NCBI GenBank assembly: GCA_019752575.1
Contig: JAIELW010000019.1
Coordinates: 1-64,000, forward strand
Source: Xanthobacteraceae bacterium
GTDB taxonomy: Bacteria; Pseudomonadota; Alphaproteobacteria; Rhizobiales; Xanthobacteraceae
Direction of reading: 5' to 3'
Length of the DNA: 64,000 nucleotides
The translations under genes were made by a program, and so were the position numbers. Position 1 is the first letter of the stretch. Each line of letters begins with the position of its first letter. Shown piece by piece: positions 8,601-16,881 of the stretch. A model generated the notes under the pieces. It ran no database searches. It was not told where the DNA came from and was given only the letters and a program-made list of their open reading frames with translations.

Positions 8601-9365
8601 TTACTTCACCACAAGCCCTGTGAGTATCCGGGAGAAACGCAGGGCCCATGCGGAAATCCCGGTTTCGTCATCGAGCAAATCCTGCCGCACCTCGGCGATT
8701 GCGTGCGGCAGCCCGCGGTCGAAACCGTGGCGCGTCATGGAATCGCCCTTGAGCGCGCCGGCATAAGGCTCGTTCTCGCCGGTCACGATGTCTGGCTCCG
8801 CGCGAAGGGCCGCGAGCAGCGGCAGGGCGAAGCGGCCGTCGCCTTGCCACAGCACCGAGCAATGCCAGGGCCGCGGCCCGTCGTGAAAAACCGGCGTGAA
8901 GGAATGAACGGAAAAGAGAACGGGCTGCATGCCCGCTGCCAGCGAGCGGCCGATCAAACCGTCGACCGCGGCGTGATAAGGCCCTGAGAAGCGCGCGATG
9001 CGGCGCGCGACCTCGGCGTCGTCGACTTTCGCGTTGCCCGGCACGATCGCGCCGTCGGACAATTTCATCACCAGCGTCGGATCGTCATCGCCGCGATTGG
9101 GGTCGATCAGGAGACGCGAAAAGCGCGACAGCACGGCGGGCGCGGCTAGTTCTTTGGCCAGCGCGCGTGTTAACGCTTCGGCGCCGATGTCGTAGGCGAT
9201 GTGGCGCTTCAGTTGCAGCGGATCGAGGCCGAGATTGCCGTATTCCGGCGGAATCCGGTTCGATGCGTGATCGCAGACGAGGATGTAACGCGAAGTCGCG
9301 GGGCCTTCGATAATCTCGAACGACTCCGCATGACCCGAAACGGAGTTGCTCACGCGCTGAAGCAT
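8601..9365 (-). CDS. N-formylglutamate amidohydrolase family protein (paralogue 1)
   Basis: A 254-aa predicted zinc hydrolase of the HutG/N-formylglutamate deformylase family, which releases glutamate from N-formyl-L-glutamate in histidine breakdown. Family features seen: ILVCDHASNRIP near the N-terminus, LIDPNRGDDDP, SVHSFTPVFHD and the C-terminal GFDRGLPHAIAEVRQD. The start MLQRVSNSVSG is at 9363-9365; the frame runs 27 codons further but with no homologous-looking sequence. No other hut gene is visible, so the in vivo substrate is open. A second, rather different member lies at 20470. Confidence 0.85.
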   Translation of the reverse strand: MLQRVSNSVSGHAESFEIIEGPATSRYILVCDHASNRIPPEYGNLGLDPLQLKRHIAYDIGAEALTRALAKELAAPAVLSRFSRLLIDPNRGDDDPTLVMKLSDGAIVPGNAKVDDAEVARRIARFSGPYHAAVDGLIGRSLAAGMQPVLFSVHSFTPVFHDGPRPWHCSVLWQGDGRFALPLLAALRAEPDIVTGENEPYAGALKGDSMTRHGFDRGLPHAIAEVRQDLLDDETGISAWALRFSRILTGLVVK

Positions 9366-9481
9366 GCAAAGAGAATAATGATGCGCCGCAGCGGGCGCTA
9401 GCGCATTAGCGTCGCAACTCGGCGCGCGTGACTTCGCCATGAGCATGGCTTACGAAGCTTCGCAACAAACAGAAGCATCTC

Positions 9482-10387
9482 GTGAACGCCGCCGCACTTC
9501 CAGCCCAGAAAAACACTGTCGCTTTTGCCGCCCTCGTCATTGGCGCTTTTGCAATGGGGGCGTCGCCTATCTTCGTGCGCCTGGCCGATGTCGGGCCGTT
9601 CGCGAGCGCATTCTGGCGTTGCGCGCTGGCGCTTCCCTTTCTCGCGCTATGGGCGCTGACCGAACCGAAGGAAAGCCGCGCGATGTTCTCGACCGACCGC
9701 GCGGTGGCGCTATCAGGGCTATTCTTCGCGGGCGATCTTTTCTTCTGGCATCTTTCGATTCTCGCAACCACGGTTGCGAACGCGACCTTCATCGCCACCA
9801 TGGCGCCGGCTTGGGTCGCCTTCGGCGCGTGGCTCGTGTTCCGCGAGAAAATCTCTAAAGGCAATTTCCTGGGCCTGGCGCTTTGCCTGACCGGCGGCGC
9901 CGCGCTGATCGGCCAAAGCTATAGCTTCGCCCCGGAACGTCTGCTCGGCGACGGCTATGCGTTGATCACGTCGCTTTTCTTCGGGCTCTATATGCTCGCG
10001 GTCAGCAATGCGCGGACGAGGCTCAAGATCGGTGCGGGATCGCTCGCCTTCATGTCGGCCGCGATTACAACCGTCTGTCTGTTCGTAGCCGCGATGCTGC
10101 TCGAGACGAATTTCATGCCGCGCTCGCTGAACGGCTGGCTGACACTCTTGTCGCTCGCGATCGTCTCGCAGGTGCTTGGGCAAGGCTTGCTCGCGGTCGC
10201 GCTCGGGAGATTGCCTGCGACGTTCTCCTCGCTCGTGATTTTCCTCGAAGCGGTGGGTGCCGCGGCGCTCGGCTGGCTCGTGCTGAATGAATCGCTCGGA
10301 GCGCTTCAACTTTTCGGCGGCGCGCTGATACTCTTGGGCATCTGGGTTGCGCGCCCGCGCGGCACCGCACCGGCAGCGGCTTTATGA
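9482..10387 (+). CDS. EamA/DMT-family transporter
   Basis: A 301-aa inner-membrane protein with about ten hydrophobic helices in two EamA repeats (roughly residues 15-145 and 160-290). Typical landmarks are FVRLADVGPFASAFWRC in the first half and LVIFLEAVGAAALGWLVLNE in the second. It starts with GTG at 9482. The substrate cannot be read from sequence; family members export small metabolites or amino acids. The stop overlaps the start of the next gene as ATGA, so translation with the glycerate kinase is probably coupled. Confidence 0.88.
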   Translation: MNAAALPAQKNTVAFAALVIGAFAMGASPIFVRLADVGPFASAFWRCALALPFLALWALTEPKESRAMFSTDRAVALSGLFFAGDLFFWHLSILATTVANATFIATMAPAWVAFGAWLVFREKISKGNFLGLALCLTGGAALIGQSYSFAPERLLGDGYALITSLFFGLYMLAVSNARTRLKIGAGSLAFMSAAITTVCLFVAAMLLETNFMPRSLNGWLTLLSLAIVSQVLGQGLLAVALGRLPATFSSLVIFLEAVGAAALGWLVLNESLGALQLFGGALILLGIWVARPRGTAPAAAL

Positions 10388-11664
10388 ATCGCGATCTGCT
10401 CTCGAAAGTCTATAACGCCGCCGTCGCGCGTGCGCATCCGCGCGAATGTCTGCCGCCACATCTGCCCGCACCTCCTGCGAGCGGGCGGCTTTTGATTTTC
10501 GCCGCCGGCAAGGCCGCGGGCTCCATGGCGGAAGCGGCGGAAGCCTTCTACTTCGACAAGCACAATTTTCCGCGCGAGCGCATCGCCGGCATCACCGTCG
10601 CGCGGCACGGCTATGGCCGCAAACTCCGCAAGATCGAAATGGTCGAGGCTGGGCACCCGGTGCCGGATGCCGAGGGAATTGCCGCCACCGCGCGCACGTT
10701 GCGTCTCGCGGAAAGCGCCTCGGAAAACGACATCGCGCTCGTGCTGATGTCCGGCGGCGCGTCCGCGAACTGGATTGCCCCCGCCAGAGGAATTTCGCTC
10801 GACGACAAGCGCGAACTCACGCGCGCGCTGCTCCGAAGCGGCGCCAGCATCGTCGAGATGAATTGCGTGCGAAAACATCTATCGCGCATCAAGGGCGGCA
10901 GGCTGGCTCTAGCACTCGCACCCGCGCGCGTGATCACGCTCGCGATCTCGGATGTGCCCGGTGACGATCCTTCAGTGATCGGCTCGGGGCCGACGGTGCC
11001 GGATGTTACGACGCTCGAAGATGCACGAAAGATTCTGGACAAGTACAAGATCACTCCACCCGCTTCGATTGTAAGTACGCTCAACGATCCTGCGAATGAA
11101 TCGCCAAAGCCCGGCGATGAAACTTTCGCGAATACGGCGTTCGAGATCGTCGCCAAGCCGAAAGCCTCGCTGGAAGCCGCGGCCGAAATTGCGAAGCAGG
11201 CCGGGTACGAACCGGTGCTGCTCGGCGCCGACCTCGAAGGCGAAGCACGAGAGGTTGCAACGGAGCACGCGGCACTTGCCGTCAAGTTGAAACGCGAAGG
11301 CAGGAAAGCGGCGATCCTCTCCGGCGGCGAACTGACGGTGACGATCATGGGCAAGGGCCGCGGCGGGCCAAACCAGGAATATGCGCTGGCGCTTGCGATC
11401 GCGCTCAAGGGCGAAGCCGGAATTGCAGCGGTCGCCGGCGACACCGACGGCACCGATGGCGGCGCCGGCAGCGCCGACGATCCGGCCGGCGCTTTCGTCG
11501 GCGAAATGACGCTTTCGCGCGCGCAAAAACTGGGCCTCGATCCTGCCGGGATTCTTGCGCAGAACAATTCGACCCATTTCTTCGAGCGGCTCGGCGACCT
11601 CCTGAACCCCGGACCGACTTTTACGAACGTAAACGATCTCCGGGCTATCCTCGTTGACAGCTAG
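10384..11664 (+). CDS. Type-2 glycerate kinase (glycerate 2-kinase, MOFRL family)
   Basis: A 426-aa soluble enzyme predicted to phosphorylate D-glycerate to 2-phosphoglycerate, feeding serine-cycle or tartrate/glyoxylate carbon into glycolysis. The N-terminal DUF4147 domain has FAAGKAAGSMAEA, the Gly-rich VLMSGGASANW, and the junction SDVPGDDPSVIGSGPTVPD. The C-terminal MOFRL domain has SGGELTVTIMGKGRGGPNQEYAL and DTDGTDGG. The start overlaps the transporter stop by four bases. Pyruvate kinase lies 0.6 kb downstream, which fits the same glycolytic exit. The family has often been mis-annotated as hydroxypyruvate reductase (ttuD). Confidence 0.92.
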   Translation: MNRDLLSKVYNAAVARAHPRECLPPHLPAPPASGRLLIFAAGKAAGSMAEAAEAFYFDKHNFPRERIAGITVARHGYGRKLRKIEMVEAGHPVPDAEGIAATARTLRLAESASENDIALVLMSGGASANWIAPARGISLDDKRELTRALLRSGASIVEMNCVRKHLSRIKGGRLALALAPARVITLAISDVPGDDPSVIGSGPTVPDVTTLEDARKILDKYKITPPASIVSTLNDPANESPKPGDETFANTAFEIVAKPKASLEAAAEIAKQAGYEPVLLGADLEGEAREVATEHAALAVKLKREGRKAAILSGGELTVTIMGKGRGGPNQEYALALAIALKGEAGIAAVAGDTDGTDGGAGSADDPAGAFVGEMTLSRAQKLGLDPAGILAQNNSTHFFERLGDLLNPGPTFTNVNDLRAILVDS

Positions 11665-11738
11665 GAGCGGGCGGGGCCAAAAGCGGCCTCGCCGAACAAA
11701 GTAAGCCGTCAGCCGAAACCGGGGGACTTCCTCGTTCG

Positions 11739-12230
11739 ATGCGTAGCCTTCGCGTGATCTCGTCAACCTCGCTTGCGCTTGCGGCGCTGCTCTTTGCGTC
11801 AGGCGGCGTATTTGCCGATTTCCGTATCTGCAACAGAACCGACGCCCGCGTCGGTGTCGCGCTCGGCTACAAAGACGGCGAGCATTGGACCACCGAAGGC
11901 TGGTGGAATATTCCGCCCGGCACTTGCGAGACGCTCGTGCGCGGCACGCTGATCGCGCGCTACTATTATCTCTATGCGCAGGACTACGATCAGGGCGGCG
12001 AGTGGTCCGGCAAGGCGTTTCTCTGCACGCGCGACAAAGAATTCACCATTCAGGGCATCGCGGATTGTCTCGCACGCGGCTATAATCGCACCGGATTCTT
12101 CGAGGTCGACACGCTGGACCAGAAAAACTGGACCGTACAGTTGACCGAACAGAACCAGACTCCGCAGGGCCTGCGCGGCCCGAATGTCCCGACCGGCCCG
12201 AACCTCGCTCCGAACCAGAAGAAAAAATGA
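11739..12230 (+). CDS. DUF1036 secreted protein
   Basis: A 163-aa protein with a clean signal peptide (SLALAALLFASGGVFA, cleavage near residue 27) and a DUF1036 domain: FRICNRTDARVGVALGYKDG, WWNIPPGTCE, YYYLYAQDY and FLCTRDKEFTI. The conserved Cys residues suggest a disulphide-stabilised periplasmic fold. Function is unknown. Its stop overlaps the pyruvate kinase start (ATGA at 12227-12230), a surprising coupling between a secreted protein and a central glycolytic enzyme. Confidence 0.88.
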   Translation: MRSLRVISSTSLALAALLFASGGVFADFRICNRTDARVGVALGYKDGEHWTTEGWWNIPPGTCETLVRGTLIARYYYLYAQDYDQGGEWSGKAFLCTRDKEFTIQGIADCLARGYNRTGFFEVDTLDQKNWTVQLTEQNQTPQGLRGPNVPTGPNLAPNQKKK

Positions 12231-13660
12231 GACGACAGCGCCGTACCAAAATCGTGGCCACCCTGGGCCCCGCCTCGTCGGAGCCAGCCACGATAGAAAA
12301 GCTGTTTCAGGCAGGCGTCGACGTTTTCCGCATCAATATGAGCCACACGCCGCATGAGGCAATGCGTGCGTTCGTGAACACGATCCGCTCGATCGAGCAG
12401 CGCAACGATCGCCCGATCGGCATTCTCGCCGATCTGCAGGGACCAAAGCTGCGGCTCGGCGCGTTCAGAAATGGCGGCGCGCAACTCGAAGCGGGTGCCA
12501 CCTTCGTGCTCGATTCCGATTCCGCTCCGGGCGGCGAGAAGCGCGCGCATCTCCCGCACCCGGAAATTCTGGAAGCGCTGCGTCCCGGCCATCGTCTGCT
12601 GATCGACGACGGCAAGCTCAAGCTCACTGTCACGGAGGCCACAAACAACCGCGCGGTCACGCGCGTCGGCGTCGGCGGCCGCATTTCCGACCGCAAAGGC
12701 GTGAGCCTGCCCGACACCATCCTCAATCTTTCCGCGCTGACGCCGAAGGACCGCGGCGATCTCGAAGCCTGCCTGGAGGCGGGCGTCGACTGGATTGCGC
12801 TCTCCTTCATCCAGCGCCCCGATGACGTCGCCGAGGCGAAAAAACTCGTGCGCGGCCGCGCAGCGGTGCTTTCGAAAATCGAGAAGCCGCAAGCGATCAA
12901 TGCGCTTGAGGGAATTCTCGAATTGTCCGATGCGCTGATGGTTGCGCGCGGCGATCTCGGCGTGGAGATGCCGCTCGAGCGCGTTCCCGCACTCCAGCGC
13001 AAGATCATCAGCGCGGCGCGGCGCGCGGGCAAGCCGGTGGTGGTCGCAACGCAGATGCTGGAATCGATGATTACGACTCCCATTCCGACGCGCGCCGAGG
13101 TCTCCGATGTCGCGAACGCCGTCTATGAAGGCGCTGATGCGGTGATGTTATCGGCGGAGTCCGCGGCCGGTGCGCATCCCGTGCTCGCCGTCGAAACCAT
13201 GAACAAGATCGCCGAAGAAGTGGAGCGCGAGCCGGAATATTTTTCGGGCCTCGCTTCGCAGCGTGTTGCACCCGAAGCGACCGGCGCCGACGCGATTTCG
13301 GCGGCCGCACGCCAGATCGCGGAAACGCTCGATCTCGGCGCGATCCTGTGCCTTACGAGTTCCGGCGCGACTGCGATGCGCGTCGCGCGCGAGCGGCCCA
13401 AACCGCCGATCATCGCACTGTCGCCGAAGATCGAGACCGTGCGTCGTCTTGCGCTGCTCTGGGACGCACATTGTGCGCAAATGGGCGACGAGAAAGACAT
13501 CGACGTCACGATTAAGCGCGCCTGCGCGATCGCGTTCCGCGAAGGCATCGTGAAAGTCGGTCAGCGCGTGATTCTGGTGGCTGGCGTTCCGCTTGGCACG
13601 CCGGGCGCAACCAACATGGTGCGCATCGCCTACATTTCGGATGACGGCGGGGTGGAGTAA
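12227..13660 (+). CDS. pyk: Pyruvate kinase
   Basis: A 477-aa cytoplasmic enzyme making ATP and pyruvate from phosphoenolpyruvate and ADP. Diagnostic segments: TKIVATLGPASSEPATI at the N-terminus, FRINMSHT, the catalytic-lysine region VLSKIEKPQAI, VARGDLGVEMPLERVP, and KPVVVATQMLESMI followed by PTRAEVSDVANAVYEGADAV. The C-terminal allosteric domain is present and complete. The length is normal for the family. It is followed by a dyad repeat and then a convergent TPR gene. Confidence 0.97.
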   Translation: MRRQRRTKIVATLGPASSEPATIEKLFQAGVDVFRINMSHTPHEAMRAFVNTIRSIEQRNDRPIGILADLQGPKLRLGAFRNGGAQLEAGATFVLDSDSAPGGEKRAHLPHPEILEALRPGHRLLIDDGKLKLTVTEATNNRAVTRVGVGGRISDRKGVSLPDTILNLSALTPKDRGDLEACLEAGVDWIALSFIQRPDDVAEAKKLVRGRAAVLSKIEKPQAINALEGILELSDALMVARGDLGVEMPLERVPALQRKIISAARRAGKPVVVATQMLESMITTPIPTRAEVSDVANAVYEGADAVMLSAESAAGAHPVLAVETMNKIAEEVEREPEYFSGLASQRVAPEATGADAISAAARQIAETLDLGAILCLTSSGATAMRVARERPKPPIIALSPKIETVRRLALLWDAHCAQMGDEKDIDVTIKRACAIAFREGIVKVGQRVILVAGVPLGTPGATNMVRIAYISDDGGVE

Positions 13661-13666
13661 CCCACT

Positions 13667-13758
13667 CGTCATGCCCGGCCCTGTGCCGGGCATCCACGCC
13701 TTAACGGATCATCGACGCAGTAAAGACGTGGATGGCCGGGACGAGCCCGGCCATGACG
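13667..13758. repeat. Dispersed dyad repeat, family A, copy 2
   Basis: About 92 bp with CGTCATG...CATGACG ends and two self-complementary arms around a variable middle; same orientation as copies 1 and 4. It lies between the convergent pyruvate kinase and TPR genes, where it could end transcription from both sides. Confidence 0.9.
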
Positions 13759-13775
13759 ATACTAGTAAGCGTTCG

Positions 13776-14408
13776 CTAAATATCCCGGCCTTCGACCTTG
13801 AGCTTCAGGCGCCGCACGATCTCGGGAATGTTTTCGAGATGCGGATTGATTTCGAGCGCGCGGCGGTAAGCTTCCAGGGCCCGCTTCTCCTCGCCGATAT
13901 CCTGCAAGATGATGCCTAAGCCCGCGAGCGCCTGATAGTGCCGCGGCTCCTGCGCGAGCACGACGCGCAGATCCGCAAGCGAGCGGTAGATGTCCTTGCG
14001 GACGAAATGCAGCGTCGCGCGCCGCGCCCAGGCTTCGGTGTAGTTCGGGTTGACCTGGATGATGGAGTCGAGAAGTTCGAGCGCGGTCTTGAACTCCTTC
14101 GCCTCCATGGTGGTCTGCGCACGGATCATGAGAAGATTAAGCGTGTCGCTTTCCGTGATCGCGAGCGCCACTTCGATGCGTTTCTCGATCTGCTTAGCAA
14201 TCTGCGCGTTGGGCGCGGCCTTGAGTGCCGCGAAAAGGCCGTCGAGCTGCTTCGCGCGGTCGATCTGGCGCTTCTGCTTTTGCGCGCGCTTGGTCTTGGC
14301 AGGAGGCGCCTTCTGCTCGGCGCCGGGAGAGGTTTGCGCAAACAGCGGCTGCGCGGCAAAGGCGGCAAGCGGCAACATGAGCACAAGGAAGACTCGGATG
14401 AGCTTCAT
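13776..14408 (-). CDS. Secreted TPR-repeat protein
   Basis: A 210-aa protein with a signal peptide (VFLVLMLPLAAFAAQPLFAQ), then a Lys-rich linker (KTKRAQKQKRQID) and at least three tetratricopeptide-like units between about residues 75 and 195 (for example ALELLDSIIQVNPNYTEAWARRA, and LAGLGIILQDIGEEKRALEA). Such proteins act as periplasmic scaffolds. No partner is indicated by context. It is convergent with pyruvate kinase. Confidence 0.85.
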   Translation of the reverse strand: MKLIRVFLVLMLPLAAFAAQPLFAQTSPGAEQKAPPAKTKRAQKQKRQIDRAKQLDGLFAALKAAPNAQIAKQIEKRIEVALAITESDTLNLLMIRAQTTMEAKEFKTALELLDSIIQVNPNYTEAWARRATLHFVRKDIYRSLADLRVVLAQEPRHYQALAGLGIILQDIGEEKRALEAYRRALEINPHLENIPEIVRRLKLKVEGRDI

Positions 14409-14471
14409 GCGCTAGAGTCTAGGCCCGCCCGCCCCCGTCGCAAGCCCGAAATCGACGCAGACAAACGAAAT

Positions 14472-14496
14472 CCGGCGCACTTTTGAAGTGCGCCGG
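14472..14496 (-). terminator. Hairpin downstream of rpmJ
   Basis: Arms CCGGCGCACT (14472-14481) and AGTGCGCCGG (14487-14496) form a perfect 10-bp stem around TTTGA. Read on the minus strand it follows the L36 stop by 36 bases and is followed by ATTTCGTTT, a weak T-rich tail. Confidence 0.65.
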
Positions 14497-14532
14497 CGTA
14501 ACGGTTTAGGCAGCCGAAATCAGGCTTGCTGA

Positions 14533-14658
14533 TTACCCTTGGCGGGCTTTGAAGCGCTTCTGCGTCTTGTTGATGATGTAGACGCGGCCTTTGCGGCGCA
14601 CGAGACGGTTGTCCCGGTGACGGGCGCGCAGCGAGCGCAGGGAATTGCGGACTTTCAT
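14533..14658 (-). CDS. rpmJ: 50S ribosomal protein L36, 41-aa zinc-free type
   Basis: A 41-aa basic protein read from the ATG at 14656-14658 to the TAA at 14533-14535. It begins [16 protein letters not shown] and ends [11 protein letters not shown]. This is the YkgO-like L36 form that lacks the four zinc-binding Cys/His residues of the classic 37-38 aa protein, and it is the usual single form in many alphaproteobacteria. It is monocistronic, with a hairpin downstream. Confidence 0.93.
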   Translation of the reverse strand: MKVRNSLRSLRARHRDNRLVRRKGRVYIINKTQKRFKARQG

Positions 14659-14773
14659 CGTCGGAATCCTTGGTTCGGCGGGTTTCTAGGGGCCGCTTCC
14701 GGCCCTGTCAAACAGCTTCTAAGGCCATTTTCGCCCCGAACCGGAGCCAAATCCGGGTTCCGGTATTTCCTCC

Positions 14774-14818
14774 TTGACTCCCCGCCTCAATGTCATTACT
14801 TAACCAGTCAGTTAAGTA
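14774..14818 (+). promoter_or_regulatory. Promoter with overlapping ArsR-type operator
   Basis: TTGACT (14774-14779) and TACTTA (14797-14802) are spaced by 17 bp, a good sigma-70-type match. A perfect inverted repeat, TACTTAAC (14797-14804) and GTTAAGTA (14811-14818) with a 6-bp centre, covers the -10 box and start point. The next gene encodes an ArsR-type repressor, so autorepression through this site is the natural reading. Confidence 0.75.
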
Positions 14819-14840
14819 TTAAATCCGCCAGCAGGCGATC

Positions 14841-15257
14841 ATGGCAACGGCCCAGTTCACCCTCGACCGCACCTTTGCAGCGCTTTCCGACCCGACCCGC
14901 CGTGCGTTGCTGGCAAAGCTGACCGAGCGCGAAGCGGTTTCGGTGAGCGAGCTCGCGCAGCCGTTTTCGATGTCGCTGCCCGCCGTAATGAAGCACCTCG
15001 ATGTGCTCTCCGATGCGGGTCTGATTTCGCGCACCAAGACCGGGCGCACTGTGGCGGTTCAGCTTACCGCCGGCCCGATGGAGGAAGCCATGCGATGGCT
15101 CCACCGCTACCAGCAATTCTGGACACAACAACTCGACCGTCTCGCCAAGTTCATTGAGGAAGAACAATGCTCGCCAAACCAAGCATCACCCTCAAACGCC
15201 GCATCAACGGCAAGCCAGAGCAAGTCTTCGCAGCCTGGACCGACCCGCAAAAAATAG
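14841..15257 (+). CDS. ArsR-family transcriptional repressor
   Basis: A 138-aa winged-helix regulator. LDRTFAALSDPTRRALLAKL is the usual N-terminal signature, and VSELAQPFSMSLPAVMKHLDVLSDAGLI is the recognition helix region. I see no metal-binding Cys cluster; this subtype commonly precedes SRPBCC genes. The last 30 codons overlap the start of the next gene in another frame (91 bp shared), and the tail there is Ser/Gln/Pro-rich, as expected where one frame constrains the other. An operator lies just upstream at 14797. Confidence 0.9.
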   Translation: MATAQFTLDRTFAALSDPTRRALLAKLTEREAVSVSELAQPFSMSLPAVMKHLDVLSDAGLISRTKTGRTVAVQLTAGPMEEAMRWLHRYQQFWTQQLDRLAKFIEEEQCSPNQASPSNAASTASQSKSSQPGPTRKK

Positions 15258-15601
15258 TGCGCTGGTTCGGCCCGCAGCAGACGCTGCTCGACACCGTGAA
15301 GGCGGAGCTCGATGTGCGCGCCGGCGGCAAGTACTGGGTGAGCTTCAACACCGACGACGGCGAATTCCACAAGGTCGGCGGCATTTATCGCGAAGTATTT
15401 CCGCATGAACGCATTCAATTCTCCTGGGCGTGGCACTCGACGCCGGAGCGCGAGTCGCTCGTCACCATCACGATCAGACCGGACGGCGACGGCTCGATGC
15501 TGACGCTCCTGCACGAACAGTTCTTCGATCAGGCCGCAGCCGATGGCCATATGCGCGGCTGGACCGGAACGCTCGAAAAACTCGCAGCGCAATTCGAATA
15601 A
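15167..15601 (+). CDS. SRPBCC/AHSA1-like protein
   Basis: A 144-aa START-like protein of the AHSA1 (activator of Hsp90 ATPase-like) group: SITLKRRINGKPEQVFAAWTDPQKIVRWFGP at the N-terminus, GGKYWVSF, HERIQFSWAW and the closing GWTGTLEKLAAQFE helix. These proteins bind hydrophobic ligands. Its start MLAKPSITLKR lies inside the ArsR gene behind GAGGAAG, which supports real overlapping coding. It belongs to the ArsR-controlled run. Confidence 0.88.
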   Translation: MLAKPSITLKRRINGKPEQVFAAWTDPQKIVRWFGPQQTLLDTVKAELDVRAGGKYWVSFNTDDGEFHKVGGIYREVFPHERIQFSWAWHSTPERESLVTITIRPDGDGSMLTLLHEQFFDQAAADGHMRGWTGTLEKLAAQFE

Positions 15602-15612
15602 GGATGACGAAC

Positions 15613-16248
15613 ATGAAACTCTATTACGCCGAGACGCTGAACCCGCGAAAAGCCTGCGCGGCCGCGAAGTATCTGAATTCTCCCGTCGAATTCGTGCGCC
15701 TCGAATTGCTGAAGGGCGAGCACAAGCAGCCCGCTTATCTCGCGCGCAATCCCAACGGCAAGGTACCGACCCTCGTCGTCAGCGACGATCTGACCATCTG
15801 GGAGGCCGACGCGATCATGGCCTATCTCGCGCGCTTCGCGGGCTCGGATCTACTGCCCGAAAGCGACAGGCAAGTGGAGGTGATGCGTTGGCTTTCCTGG
15901 GGCACGCAGCATTTCACGCGCTACACCGGCGCGCTCTACTTCGAATACGTGATCAAACCTTGGGGCGGCTTTGGCGAAACGAACCCCGCTGCCGCGGCGG
16001 AAGCGACGAAGCAGCTTCGTCCTAATGCGGCGGTGCTGAACGAGCATCTCGCAAGCCGGAAATATCTCGTCGCTGATCGGCTTACGATCGCAGACTTCTC
16101 GGTCGCGATTACGCTGCCTTACGCGAAGAAGGCGCAGATCCCGCTCGGCGACTACCCGAATATCGCACGCTGGCACGACCGGCTGAACGAATTGCCGGCG
16201 TGGCGCGAACCTTTCCCGCATCCCGTTCCCGACGTATTGGCGGCGTAA
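15613..16248 (+). CDS. Glutathione S-transferase family protein
   Basis: A 211-aa GST-like protein. The thioredoxin-fold half has MKLYYAETLNPRKACAAAKYL, the cis-proline segment GKVPTLV and the glutathione-contacting WEADAIMAYLA. The alpha-helical half ends with LVADRLTIADFSVAITL, the N-capping motif of GSTs, and NIARWHDRL. ATG at 15613 is chosen because AAGGA is well spaced upstream; an ATG three codons earlier is possible. It follows the SRPBCC gene by 11 bp. The substrate is unknown. Confidence 0.9.
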   Translation: MKLYYAETLNPRKACAAAKYLNSPVEFVRLELLKGEHKQPAYLARNPNGKVPTLVVSDDLTIWEADAIMAYLARFAGSDLLPESDRQVEVMRWLSWGTQHFTRYTGALYFEYVIKPWGGFGETNPAAAAEATKQLRPNAAVLNEHLASRKYLVADRLTIADFSVAITLPYAKKAQIPLGDYPNIARWHDRLNELPAWREPFPHPVPDVLAA

Positions 16249-16253
16249 CCCAG

Positions 16254-16856
16254 ATGAACAACACGCAGAAGAAATCCACCCCGGTTATCTCCGTCGGCAA
16301 AGCCGACGAAGCCAAGGCGATTGCGACTGTGGCACTTGCCTTCGCGAGCGATCCGATGATGCGCTGGAGCTTTACCGATCCCGCGTTCTACCTGGAGACC
16401 GCGCCGCGTTTCGTCCGCGCCTTCGGCGGCAATGCCTTCGAACACGGCACCGCGGATGCCGTAGCCGATTTCGCGTGTGTGGCACTTTGGCTGCCGCCGG
16501 AAGTCGAGCCCAATGTCGGCGCCATGATCGGAATTTTCGAGAAGCTGGGGCGAACGCCGGAACAGGAAAAGGACGGCGAAGGCATCTTCGCGCAGATGGA
16601 GCATTTCCATCCCAAGGAACCGCACTGGTATCTGCCGCTAATCGGTGCCGATCCTGCGCATCAAGGAAAAGGTTACGGCGCGGCGCTCATGGCGCATGCG
16701 GTCAAGCGCTGCGACGAGAGCCGGCTGCCCGCTTATCTCGAATCCAGCAATCCCGGTAACGTGCCGTTCTACGAACGCTTCGGCTTCAAAGCGATGGGCA
16801 AAATTCAGCAAGGCTCATCCCCGCTGCTCACCCCCATGCTGCGGCAAGCCCGCTGA
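16254..16856 (+). CDS. GNAT N-acetyltransferase
   Basis: A 200-aa acetyltransferase fold. The acetyl-CoA site is ADPAHQGKGYGAALMAHA (about residues 135-155), the Q/RxxGxG/A-type loop of the family. It is followed by AYLESSNPGNVPFYERFGF, the usual beta-4/alpha-4 end. The N-terminal half is typical of the group that acetylates small amines or antibiotics; the substrate is not readable. It starts 5 bp after the GST stop, so cotranscription is likely. Confidence 0.88.
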   Translation: MNNTQKKSTPVISVGKADEAKAIATVALAFASDPMMRWSFTDPAFYLETAPRFVRAFGGNAFEHGTADAVADFACVALWLPPEVEPNVGAMIGIFEKLGRTPEQEKDGEGIFAQMEHFHPKEPHWYLPLIGADPAHQGKGYGAALMAHAVKRCDESRLPAYLESSNPGNVPFYERFGFKAMGKIQQGSSPLLTPMLRQAR

Positions 16857-16881
16857 AACAACACAAGTGAGGAGTACGATC

